A stretch of DNA of 64,000 nt from a virus, in the IMG/VR virus record IMGVR_UViG_3300009155_000048, positions 1-64,000 of that record, one strand, 5' to 3'. Both the position numbers and the translations under genes were made by a program. The notes under the pieces are model-generated. The model made no database searches. It was not told where the DNA came from and worked only from the letters and a program-made list of their open reading frames with translations. This document shows positions 49,807 to 57,287 of this stretch, in pieces (position 1 is the first letter of the stretch; the number at the start of each line of letters is the position of its first letter).

Positions 49807-50601
49807 ATGCCAGAGATTTCGGAAGTTAGAATAATGTCTGATTTTATTAATCAGAATTCCAAGAACAAATTTAATAAAGCCTTTCACGTTGAAAAAGGAA
49901 ATATTCCTACACAATTCCTTGATAAAGAATTTGATATAAAATCTGATTCTAGAGGAAAAGAACTATTACTATTCATTGATGATTTACCTATTCATGTCTT
50001 TATGGGAATGAGTGGCAATTGGAAATATACTCCAACTGAAAAATGGAATGAAACTAAATTCACTAGGCTTAGACTAGATGACGAAACCGGACACTCACTA
50101 TTATTATATGGTGGGTTTATGGGACCAAAATACTCGGTTGGTAAACCATTCACCGGAACCAAAAGAGGACCAGATCCAACTAAAGAGTTTGATGATTTCA
50201 AATCAAATATCTATAAGAATATAGACAATAAAGCTTTTGATAAACCTATCTGCGAAACTTTACTTAATCAAGAGTATTTTAATGGAATTGGCAACTATAT
50301 CAGAAGCACCTTAATATTCTATGCTGATGTGAATCCATTTGAAAAAGCAAGAACTATATTACAAAATTCTGATAGAGTACTTAATTTATGTAAGGATGTT
50401 CCTCTTAAATCTTATGAATTGAACGGTGGGCAACTCAAAGATTGGAAATCACCATTTGATACCGACTCTACTGAATTTAAGAAATGGGTATTTTATCAAA
50501 AGGGATTGGCTTGTACCGATAAAACCGGTAGAACATTCTGGTTTGATGAGAAATGGAAGGACTATTGTCCATATGAAATTAAGAAAAAACGTGGAAAATA
50601 A
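49807..50601 (+). CDS. Fpg/Nei family DNA glycosylase-lyase
   Basis: 264 residues from MPEISEVR. This start is chosen because the catalytic residue must be Pro2 with Glu3; two ATGs further upstream are rejected. The H2TH region is LLNQEYFNGIGNYIRSTLIF, near residue 160. FVFYQ/K-type C-terminal residues are present (FYQKGLACTDKTGRTFWFDE), but the usual four-cysteine zinc finger is not; this may be a zincless finger as in NEIL1. It excises oxidised bases. It overlaps the following P-loop gene by 29 bases. Base repair enzymes of this family are uncommon in T4-like phages. Confidence 0.88.
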   Translation: MPEISEVRIMSDFINQNSKNKFNKAFHVEKGNIPTQFLDKEFDIKSDSRGKELLLFIDDLPIHVFMGMSGNWKYTPTEKWNETKFTRLRLDDETGHSLLLYGGFMGPKYSVGKPFTGTKRGPDPTKEFDDFKSNIYKNIDNKAFDKPICETLLNQEYFNGIGNYIRSTLIFYADVNPFEKARTILQNSDRVLNLCKDVPLKSYELNGGQLKDWKSPFDTDSTEFKKWVFYQKGLACTDKTGRTFWFDEKWKDYCPYEIKKKRGK

Positions 50602-51061
50602 CTTTATTTATAGTGATAGAGGTGAGGGTAAAACTGAATTTATAACAAGATTAGCCAATGATTTATATAGAAAAGGTGGTTATAAAATAGATTTTTATTC
50701 ACTAACATCAGAGAGTTTACCGAATTTAGAAAGAGGAATTTCATATGATATTTACCCAAATAATATTGTAAATAGAAATTACATTTTAGACCTCAAAAAA
50801 GAAAAGATAAAAGCAGGTAAACTAGATATTCTTTTCATAGATGATATAGATTACTTAGATAATTGGGATGATATATTATCACTAAATTGTGATAAATTTA
50901 TCACTGTTGATATATTGGAAGAAAGAAATTACCCAAAAAGAAGCTGTAATATGGTAAAATTAAAAGGAAACTATAATCTTTTTCACTTACCTGATATAGA
51001 ATATAATAGCTTCTTAAAACCTTATTTAAGAGAGAAAAAATTAGACATATTATTAAAATGA
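50573..51061 (+). CDS. small P-loop ATPase
   Basis: 162 residues from MKLRKNVENNFIYSDRGEGK. A longer frame begins within the glycosylase gene but has no support. Walker A is SDRGEGKTEF (near residue 16), and Walker B is ILFIDDIDYLD (near residue 95). The fold is a minimal RecA/AAA-like core without lid. It could be a nucleotide kinase-like or DNA-packaging helper protein; none is specific. It overlaps the ThyA gene by 4 bases, so they are co-translated. Confidence 0.6.
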   Translation: MKLRKNVENNFIYSDRGEGKTEFITRLANDLYRKGGYKIDFYSLTSESLPNLERGISYDIYPNNIVNRNYILDLKKEKIKAGKLDILFIDDIDYLDNWDDILSLNCDKFITVDILEERNYPKRSCNMVKLKGNYNLFHLPDIEYNSFLKPYLREKKLDILLK

Positions 51062-51888
51062 TCAAAGCAGATAAATACTACATTCAGAATCTTGTAAATA
51101 TTATGAGTGATGGAACATTTGATGAAAACCCAAGACCAAAATGGTCTGATGGAAACCCAGCTCACTCAAGATTCATTACTCAAGTATTTGAGGAATATGA
51201 CTTATCAAAAGGTGAGTTTCCAATTACTACATTGAGAAATACTGCAATTAAAACCGGAATTAAAGAAATACTTTGGATTTATCAAAAACAATCAAATTCA
51301 TTAGAGGTTGCCAGAGAGATGGGCATTAATTGGTGGGATGAATGGAACATTGGGGATGGAACAATTGGTCAAAGATATGGCGCTACAATAAAAAGATATG
51401 ATTTGGTAAATAAAAGACTAACCTCATTAAAAGAAGATCCATTTTCAAGAAGACATATTATTAATATGTATCAAGAATCGGATATGGAAGAAACAAAAGG
51501 ATTACACCCCTGTGCATTTGAGACACATTGGTCAGTTAGGAAAATAGATGGTGACTTCTATTTAGATTTAACATTAATTCAAAGAAGTAATGATTATATA
51601 ATGGCTGGGTATATCAATAAGATTCAATATGTTGCATTACAAATGATGTTTGCATCCCACTTAGGATATAAAATTGGTAAATTCTGTCATTTTGTTCAAA
51701 ATCTTCATGTTTATGATAGACATTTTGAGGCATTAAATGAAATATTAGATAGACGTGGTCTAACTAATCAACCATATATTTCATTGAAATCTGATAAAAA
51801 CTTTTACGATTTCACAATAGATGACTTCGAGATACATAACATAGATGGTATTAAGAAGTTAAACTCTAATTTAGAAATAGCTGTTTAA
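51058..51888 (+). CDS. thyA: thymidylate synthase (ThyA)
   Basis: 276 residues, standard length. The catalytic cysteine is in GLHPCAFETHWSVR (near residue 148), preceded by SRRHIINMY. The folate/dUMP-binding motif is QRSNDYIMAGYINKIQY (usual R-S-N-D). NLHVYDRHFEAL is the conserved dUMP contact near the end. It converts dUMP to dTMP with methylene-tetrahydrofolate. With NrdA and RpiB it supplies precursors for replication. It ends in a terminator. Confidence 0.96.
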   Translation: MIKADKYYIQNLVNIMSDGTFDENPRPKWSDGNPAHSRFITQVFEEYDLSKGEFPITTLRNTAIKTGIKEILWIYQKQSNSLEVAREMGINWWDEWNIGDGTIGQRYGATIKRYDLVNKRLTSLKEDPFSRRHIINMYQESDMEETKGLHPCAFETHWSVRKIDGDFYLDLTLIQRSNDYIMAGYINKIQYVALQMMFASHLGYKIGKFCHFVQNLHVYDRHFEALNEILDRRGLTNQPYISLKSDKNFYDFTIDDFEIHNIDGIKKLNSNLEIAV

Positions 51889-51893
51889 AACAA

Positions 51894-51920
51894 AAAAGTC
51901 CTTATATTATAAGGACTTTT
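51894..51920. terminator. bidirectional terminator
   Basis: AAAAGTCCTTATA pairs with TATAAGGACTTTT. It separates thyA from the convergent head-gene cluster. Confidence 0.8.
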
Positions 51921-51929
51921 ATTCTAAAT

Positions 51930-52223
51930 TTAGAAAGTTACTGAATCTCCACTATCTGGGAAAATTCCGGTATTATAACCCAATTCTGGGAAACTAATAA
52001 CTAAATTTTTAGCACCAGATGGGGTACCGCCAATAGCAGTTCTTGAGAAAGTAACAGACTCAGTTCCATCTAATGTAGTTCCTAATATGGTAAAATTCAC
52101 ACTATTAGTAAGTCCACTAAGTGTAGCTGGTCCTCCTCCTCTTACGTGAAAAGCTTGGTAGTTCACAGTTAATACGTTCGCTGAATACGTAGCCGAAGTG
52201 ATGTGGATGTAAGGTCTTGACAT
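51930..52223 (-). CDS. small beta-rich virion protein next to the capsid gene
   Basis: 97 residues from MSRPYIHITSATYSANVLTV. An earlier frame opening is rejected because TTTTAATATATA lies within it. The sequence is almost all beta strands with glycine turns and no charged helix (FHVRGGGPATLSGL). It lies directly downstream of the major capsid gene but has its own promoter-like motif and is bounded by terminators. Position, size and composition suit a decoration (Hoc/Soc-type) or tail-tube-adjacent structural protein. Not assigned to a family. Confidence 0.55.
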   Translation of the reverse strand: MSRPYIHITSATYSANVLTVNYQAFHVRGGGPATLSGLTNSVNFTILGTTLDGTESVTFSRTAIGGTPSGAKNLVISFPELGYNTGIFPDSGDSVTF

Positions 52224-52243
52224 AATATTAAATATTTTTCTTT

Positions 52244-52255
52244 TATATATTAAAA
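52244..52255 (-). promoter_or_regulatory. candidate phage promoter, TTTTAATATATA
   Basis: Minus-strand motif 20 bases before the start of the small virion protein. It follows the capsid-gene terminator, so the small gene is separately transcribed. Confidence 0.45.
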
Positions 52256-52297
52256 TAAAAAAGTGATTTCCTTCACTATTTGATTTTTTTAAAAAAA

Positions 52298-52325
52298 ACA
52301 AACCCTCTCAATTGAGAGGGTTTGT
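52298..52325. terminator. strong terminator after the capsid gene
   Basis: ACAAACCCTCTCA pairs with the mirrored TGAGAGGGTTTGT, flanked by A- and T-runs. It ends the major capsid message. Confidence 0.9.
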
Positions 52326-52344
52326 TTTTTATCATTACTATAGA

Positions 52345-54096
52345 TTAGTTAAGTAATCCAGGAGTATCAGACACTTTAATTGTCATATACTGCTTTTGAG
52401 GATACCAACCCACTTCAGCAACTGCGTATCTAGATCTTAACAACATACGTGGAGCGAATGTAGCTTCAGAGATGATACTGATTGACTGAGCCATTAAGTA
52501 AGGTACGAAGATGATACCTGGTTGATCAGGATTGTTCTTTCTACCAATAACGATACGGTTATCGTTATACTTCATGTAAGGGTCAACATAGATTTGGATA
52601 TCACCGATTTGACCAACTGGATACAATTGACCAGAACCGTTGATTTTAGATTTAGTTGGATTAATAGTATATCCAGCGACATCCATTAAAGCTGCAGCTA
52701 AACCTCCGTTAGTTACTGCGAATTGTGCAGGACCAACACGACCTTCTGTTGCAATATAGTTAGAAGCGTGAACCATCTTAGTGATCAACTTACGTTGAAC
52801 AGCGTGTGTAGTTTCACCACCAACTTGAGTTTGAGTGTAAAGAGTATCTAAGTCAAAAATAGTTGGACTAGAGATGTTATTGCTATAAGTAGCACCAGAT
52901 GCTGGAGCTGAAGATCTGTTCAAGTCACCCATTTCAAAGATTTTAGATACAATTTGTTTAGAAATTGTTTGAGACAATTCGTTAACAAGGATAGATTCCA
53001 TTTTTTGAACGATATCCATACCAGTGTTAGCTTTGATGTCTTCAATTTCAGTTCTTCTAAGAGCTGAAGATACTTCAATAGTACCAACCGCGATAGACTT
53101 AGTAGAAACTTTTGGTCCAATTACACCAGCATAAGTCAAATCATCTTCAGCACGACTCATTGGGTATCTACCATTCTGAGAGTTTGTAGAGAAGTTTGTA
53201 GAGAAACCTGGTAATTGATCTTCTAATGCAGAAATCATAGTAACAGTTAAGTTAGAAGTACTTGAGAAAGTAAGACCAGGAATAGCTGTTAATTGAGACT
53301 GGATTGTAGCAGAAGGAGTAAATGTATTTTGAGTTTGGTCAAAAGCTGCTGCTGCTGGGTTATAAACGTTAGCAATTGTTTGTGAACCAATAGTAGCATT
53401 TGCTTGTCTAAATGCTCTGAAGATAGGAAGACCATCGATACGAGAGTAACCTAAGAATTCAAGAACGTTAGCTTTAGAACCACTAATAGATGTACCTGTT
53501 GAAACAGATGCAGCATAGTTACCTAAAGTAAAGTAAGCCTTAGTACCAGTAGCACTTTGGAAACCACCAACTGTTAAAACGATATCAGTTGAAGAAATTG
53601 CAGTTGAAACTTTAGTACCAAACGCACCACTTTGTAACATACCAGCTGTATCAGTTGAGTTAGTTGATACGATTTTAAATACTTGAGGTGCACCATATGT
53701 AGTATCAACATCATCATATTGGAAGTCAATATACAATAAGTCTAATTTTGGACCTGGTGAAGGTTTTACAGCAACTAAATCTAAACCGATTGTTTGAGCT
53801 GCGATTTTCATAGCAACTGGTAATAAGTTTTGACCTAAGTCACCAGAACCAGCCGAACCTGAGTTACTTGACCAGTTAGTACCAAGTGTAGTACCTGATA
53901 AAGTTGATGGTTGAGGAGATGTAACTGCACCCATACCTTGGATTGTTGCGTTTACATACGCATTTTCATTGATAGAGTGGAACTCTGCGTATTCTGACAT
54001 CCAATCAAGTCTGTCTTCACCAGCAACGCCCATGTTCTCTAATACTGGAGACCACTTCTTCAATGCTTTTTGTTTGTCTATTCTAATGTGTGACAT
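52345..54096 (-). CDS. major capsid protein (gp23-like, HK97 fold)
   Basis: 583 residues. Typical gp23 features are the N-terminal WSPVLENMGVAGEDRLDWMS, cleaved-propeptide-like first ~60 residues, MSRAEDDLTYAGVIGPKVST, then TEIEDIKANTGMDIVQKMES and the C-terminal VGQIGDIQIYVDPYMKY ... APRMLLRSRYAV. It forms the hexamers of the head shell after cleavage by the prohead protease encoded upstream. Its codon use is richer in C/G than its neighbours, as for a highly expressed gene. The 29-bp promoter-like repeat lies 60-90 bases upstream. Three small genes in the window resemble segments of it. Confidence 0.95.
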   Translation of the reverse strand: MSHIRIDKQKALKKWSPVLENMGVAGEDRLDWMSEYAEFHSINENAYVNATIQGMGAVTSPQPSTLSGTTLGTNWSSNSGSAGSGDLGQNLLPVAMKIAAQTIGLDLVAVKPSPGPKLDLLYIDFQYDDVDTTYGAPQVFKIVSTNSTDTAGMLQSGAFGTKVSTAISSTDIVLTVGGFQSATGTKAYFTLGNYAASVSTGTSISGSKANVLEFLGYSRIDGLPIFRAFRQANATIGSQTIANVYNPAAAAFDQTQNTFTPSATIQSQLTAIPGLTFSSTSNLTVTMISALEDQLPGFSTNFSTNSQNGRYPMSRAEDDLTYAGVIGPKVSTKSIAVGTIEVSSALRRTEIEDIKANTGMDIVQKMESILVNELSQTISKQIVSKIFEMGDLNRSSAPASGATYSNNISSPTIFDLDTLYTQTQVGGETTHAVQRKLITKMVHASNYIATEGRVGPAQFAVTNGGLAAALMDVAGYTINPTKSKINGSGQLYPVGQIGDIQIYVDPYMKYNDNRIVIGRKNNPDQPGIIFVPYLMAQSISIISEATFAPRMLLRSRYAVAEVGWYPQKQYMTIKVSDTPGLLN

Positions 54097-54155
54097 AATT
54101 TTTTTTTATTTTTTTTGTTTTTCTTATATCTATATAGTATCCTATTTTTCCTTAA

Positions 54156-54184
54156 TTTTTCAAGGGTGGATTTTTTATAGATTA
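54156..54184 (-). repeat. 29-bp repeat, copy 2 (first copy 11241-11269)
   Basis: Identical to the copy before the structured RNA. Here it lies upstream of the major capsid gene and touches the end of the protease/scaffold gene. Confidence 0.8.
54170..54184 (-). promoter_or_regulatory. candidate strong promoter for the major capsid gene
   Basis: Minus-strand TCTATAAAAAATCC, about 75-90 bases before the ATG. The same core lies about 65 bases before the protease/scaffold gene and about 100 before nrdA. Confidence 0.5.
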
Positions 54185-56293
54185 AAGATTTTTGAATCTC
54201 TCCATAATTGCAGTTACATCACCATCAGACAATTTGTCTTCTTGAATTAACGCATTATGTTCAACTAATTTTTTAGTTACAGATTCATTTTTCTTGAATG
54301 GTCTTGTTAACCAGAAATGTTCAACTTTTGATTCAGTTGTTAAGTCTGGGTACAATCTAGCTTGCGATAAGATAGACTTTTTAGAAGATTCATTCAATTG
54401 TGACCAGATTGGCTTAATGTTTTCAGGCATCAATCTAATCAATCTCTCTTCAAGAGATTCATTTTTAACAGATAACGCTTCTCCAATCATCTTTAACACA
54501 TCAGAACTAGTGAAATAACTCTTTTCGTTTATGTAAAGTTTTACTTGTTCTTGCTCCTCGTTTGTTAAGCTGTAATAGCTATCAACTTGGGACTTGTTTA
54601 AGAATTTTAAGAAATGTAAATCATTGGACTCAGAAACTTTACGTTTTTTAGCTTCTTCAATTAATTTATCAATTTGTTGAGATAATTCTGTATCAGAATT
54701 GCCTTCGAATTTAGATTCTTCTCCATAAGGATTTTCCTCTTCTTTTTCATGTGCCATTGGCATTCCCGGCATTCCTTCTTCTTCACCATATGTACCTTCT
54801 TCTGAAGCTACTAAGTGAGGCATACCTTCTTCTTCCTCTTCTTCATATGCCATTGGCATTCCTTCTTCTTCTGAAGCAATCATTTCAAATCCTACTTCTT
54901 CTAAAGTTGGGAATGAATTACCTTTACTTTCATTTAATTTATTACCATTTAATTTCTCAGCAATTAAACCCGCGTAAGAAACAGTTTTATCTAAGTTTTC
55001 AGCAATATACTCAGAGTAAGCGATGTTATCATCTAAGTGTTCAGCAATGTATTCAGAGTAAGCGATGTTACCTTCTACATGCTCAGCTAAATATTCAGAA
55101 TAAGCAATAGAGTTATCTACATGCTCAGCGATATACTCAGAGTAAGCAATATTCTTATCTAAGTTTTCAGCGATGTACTCAGAGTAAGCAATATTCTTAT
55201 CTAAGTTTTCAGCGATGTACTCAGAGTAAGCAATATTCTTATCTAAGTTCTCAGCTAAATATTCAGAATAAGTGATATTCTTATCAACATTCTCAGCTAA
55301 ATATTCAGAGTAAGAAATATTTTTGTCTAAGTTTTCAGCTAAGTACTCAGAATAAGTGATGTTCTTATCTAAGTTTTCAGCTAAGTATTCAGTGTAATTA
55401 ACAGCCTTTTCTAAGTTTTCAGCTAAATAATCATTGTGAGAGATCAACTTATCAGTAGTTGATTTCAATGATTTATTTTCATTAACCACAACTTGAACTT
55501 TTTCAGCTAAGTAATCTAAATACTTAACCATTTGAGAGTTAGTCTTATTAAGTTCTTCATAGTACTCAAGAAGTTGCTCTAATTTTTTCGGATTGATGTT
55601 ACCTGATTTAATAGCAGATTGTGCAGCTTTCTTAGTAGTAGCGATTTCATTAATCAAATACTTAGAATAGTCAGCTAATTGCTGTTTGGTAACGAAGTCA
55701 TTCTGGTTCATATTGAATAGTTCGTTTATTTTTGACTCATCGGACATTTCATATATCCTAAAGTTAGTTTTATTGGAAAACCCATATGATTCATTTATGG
55801 ATTTCATTCTAGCTGAAGCAAATCCTGGGTCAGCAACAATGTCGTAAGTAAACAATTTCTTTAAAGTAACAGTACCATCTGATTCAGTGATACCAGCAGC
55901 TCTTGAAGAAACGAATACAGGACAACCATCATCAACTAAAGATTTAGCTTCTTTACCCCAATAGGTATTCAATAATTTAATCTCACCCTCAACACGATTA
56001 GATTCTTTAACATAAGAAGCTTTTCTAATAATGTGTGAAGCGCGAGATAATGATGTATCAAATACATCTGGGTGATCGAATTCACCATAAACAACACCCA
56101 TATTTTGAATACGGTCATTAAGTTCTTCTAAACAAGGAATAAACTTATCTGCAGTGTAGATTCTTTCATTACGGTTTTTAACACCGAACTCAGTAAAAAT
56201 ACCACCTAAGATATAGTCTTTCTTGCCACCAGAAACTTGAACGCTCTCCTTTAATGGGTTTGAGTTGTTTTCAACGATTAAGATTGGTTTCAT
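54182..56293 (-). CDS. prohead protease fused to scaffold/core protein (gp21-gp22-like)
   Basis: 703 residues, far longer than T4 gp21 (about 210) or gp22 (about 270). Residues ~20-200 are a T4-type prohead protease: DYILGGIFTEFGVKNRNERI, GEFDHPDVF with the likely catalytic His, and PVFVSSRAAGI with the likely catalytic Ser. Residues ~210-460 hold helical linkers and eleven to twelve 14-residue repeats of the form Y-S-E-Y-L-A-E-N-L-D-K-N-I. Residues ~470-540 are E/G/M/P-rich. The last ~160 residues resemble scaffold ends (LSDGDVTAIMERFKNL). It would assemble the inner core and then digest it. Confidence 0.88.
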   Translation of the reverse strand: MKPILIVENNSNPLKESVQVSGGKKDYILGGIFTEFGVKNRNERIYTADKFIPCLEELNDRIQNMGVVYGEFDHPDVFDTSLSRASHIIRKASYVKESNRVEGEIKLLNTYWGKEAKSLVDDGCPVFVSSRAAGITESDGTVTLKKLFTYDIVADPGFASARMKSINESYGFSNKTNFRIYEMSDESKINELFNMNQNDFVTKQQLADYSKYLINEIATTKKAAQSAIKSGNINPKKLEQLLEYYEELNKTNSQMVKYLDYLAEKVQVVVNENKSLKSTTDKLISHNDYLAENLEKAVNYTEYLAENLDKNITYSEYLAENLDKNISYSEYLAENVDKNITYSEYLAENLDKNIAYSEYIAENLDKNIAYSEYIAENLDKNIAYSEYIAEHVDNSIAYSEYLAEHVEGNIAYSEYIAEHLDDNIAYSEYIAENLDKTVSYAGLIAEKLNGNKLNESKGNSFPTLEEVGFEMIASEEEGMPMAYEEEEEEGMPHLVASEEGTYGEEEGMPGMPMAHEKEEENPYGEESKFEGNSDTELSQQIDKLIEEAKKRKVSESNDLHFLKFLNKSQVDSYYSLTNEEQEQVKLYINEKSYFTSSDVLKMIGEALSVKNESLEERLIRLMPENIKPIWSQLNESSKKSILSQARLYPDLTTESKVEHFWLTRPFKKNESVTKKLVEHNALIQEDKLSDGDVTAIMERFKNL
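54950..55440 (-). repeat. tandem 42-bp repeats coding for 14-residue units
   Basis: Eleven to twelve units of 42 bases encoding variants of YSEYLAENLDKNIA. The middle copies are nearly identical at DNA level. They lie between the protease and scaffold regions of one gene. Copy number may vary by slippage. Confidence 0.9.
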
Positions 56294-56357
56294 TTATCGC
56301 AATTTATTTTTTATAACTGTATATATTGACCTTGAAAAACCGTCTTTTTTCTTAGAA

Positions 56358-56372
56358 GGATTTTTTATAGAT
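56358..56372 (-). promoter_or_regulatory. candidate strong promoter for the protease/scaffold gene
   Basis: Minus-strand ATCTATAAAAAATCC, shared 15-base core with the capsid and structured-RNA sites, about 65 bases before the ATG. Confidence 0.5.
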
Positions 56373-56413
56373 ACCTTTAGAACTTTATCCCATCTAAGTC
56401 ATATAAATTTCTA

Positions 56414-56863
56414 ATGAAAAGAGTAAAAGTTATAATTTTTCAAAAAAATGAAGATTCTTTGGATGAAATTGTTCAATTTTTATCTAAATCGGAAAACTCA
56501 AAAGAATTTTATTTAAAAATGAATAGAGATAAATTCATAAATGAAATTTTATCTATTTCCGATCCAATTCATCAATGGATGCCATTTTTAGAGTCACTAT
56601 CACCAATAAAACTATATGACAAATATGGATCCACTTATCAGTCAAAATATAGAGAAGTACTTAACATATCAACAATATCACACCATATTAAAAGTATAGT
56701 TGTAGAAAACAACACTCTATATGGAATTATTGATATACTAGACACACCAATAGGTGGACGAATTCAATCATTAGATGCAGAACAGATGGTACTAAATCCC
56801 ATATATAATACAGGTGAAATCATAACATTTGATATAGATTTTAATATAAGGGAAGCAGCATGA
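56414..56863 (+). CDS. hypothetical protein, possibly prohead-protease-like
   Basis: 149 residues. HHIKSIVVENNTLYGIIDIL then DTPIGGRIQSLD resembles the beta-hairpin region of prohead proteases (v.....g..L.G...il.Tp.G). No His/Ser catalytic pair can be assigned with confidence. It is encoded opposite to the head genes, inserted between the portal and the protease/scaffold genes together with the nuclease-like gene it overlaps by 4 bases. Unrelated function is equally possible. Confidence 0.5.
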   Translation: MKRVKVIIFQKNEDSLDEIVQFLSKSENSKEFYLKMNRDKFINEILSISDPIHQWMPFLESLSPIKLYDKYGSTYQSKYREVLNISTISHHIKSIVVENNTLYGIIDILDTPIGGRIQSLDAEQMVLNPIYNTGEIITFDIDFNIREAA

Positions 56864-57270
56864 TACTAACTAGAGAAATTATAGTAAAAATAAATGAGTC
56901 CAACTTTTCATATTATGAAGAGTTAGGATATGATGTTGCTATTGGAGAAGCTCTAATAATTCCAGTTGAATTATTATCAACAGGAAGCCACTATAAAATA
57001 GATTGTAAATGTGATGGATGTAGTATAGTTAAGGAAGTCATATTTAAGAATTATGTTAAATATGATAATAAATGGGGCGAGTACTATTGTAGAAAGTGTT
57101 CAGAGAAGAAAAGAAAAGAAACTCTTAAAGAAAATTATGGCGTTGAATATCCAATTCAAAACAAAGAAATAAAGAAAAGGATTAAGAAAACTATGATTGA
57201 TAAGTTTGGAGTAGATAACCCAACAAAATCAAAAGAAATTATTTCTAAAAGAAAAAAAGTCTCAAATTAA
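56860..57270 (+). CDS. truncated homing-endonuclease-like protein
   Basis: 136 residues. SYYEELGYDVAIGEALIIPV and CKCDGCSIVKEV with CRKCSEKK match the N-terminal zinc-type domain of the HNH nuclease at 37189-38100. The second half holds the paired repeat ENYGVEYPIQNKEI / DKFGVDNPTKSKEI, found in DNA-binding parts of phage nucleases. The nuclease core itself is missing, so the protein is a DNA-binding remnant or a shortened regulator. It ends in a terminator and may be the mobile part of the inserted pair. Confidence 0.65.
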   Translation: MILTREIIVKINESNFSYYEELGYDVAIGEALIIPVELLSTGSHYKIDCKCDGCSIVKEVIFKNYVKYDNKWGEYYCRKCSEKKRKETLKENYGVEYPIQNKEIKKRIKKTMIDKFGVDNPTKSKEIISKRKKVSN

Positions 57271-57286
57271 TTTTTGAGACTTTTTT
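57254..57286. terminator. bidirectional terminator
   Basis: AAAAAGTCTCAAA pairs with TTTGAGACTTTTT. It lies between the convergent nuclease-like and portal genes. Confidence 0.85.
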
Positions 57287-57287
57287 A

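Noticed and set aside
50426-50572. Upstream extension of the P-loop gene inside the glycosylase gene
   Set aside because: It is out of frame with, and fully inside, a well-supported gene and adds no recognisable sequence.
54751-55440. CRISPR-like regular repeats of about 42 bases, and a plus-strand Leu-rich frame across them
   Set aside because: The repeats are in frame with the scaffold gene and encode 14-residue protein units; there are no unique spacers of constant length between identical repeats.
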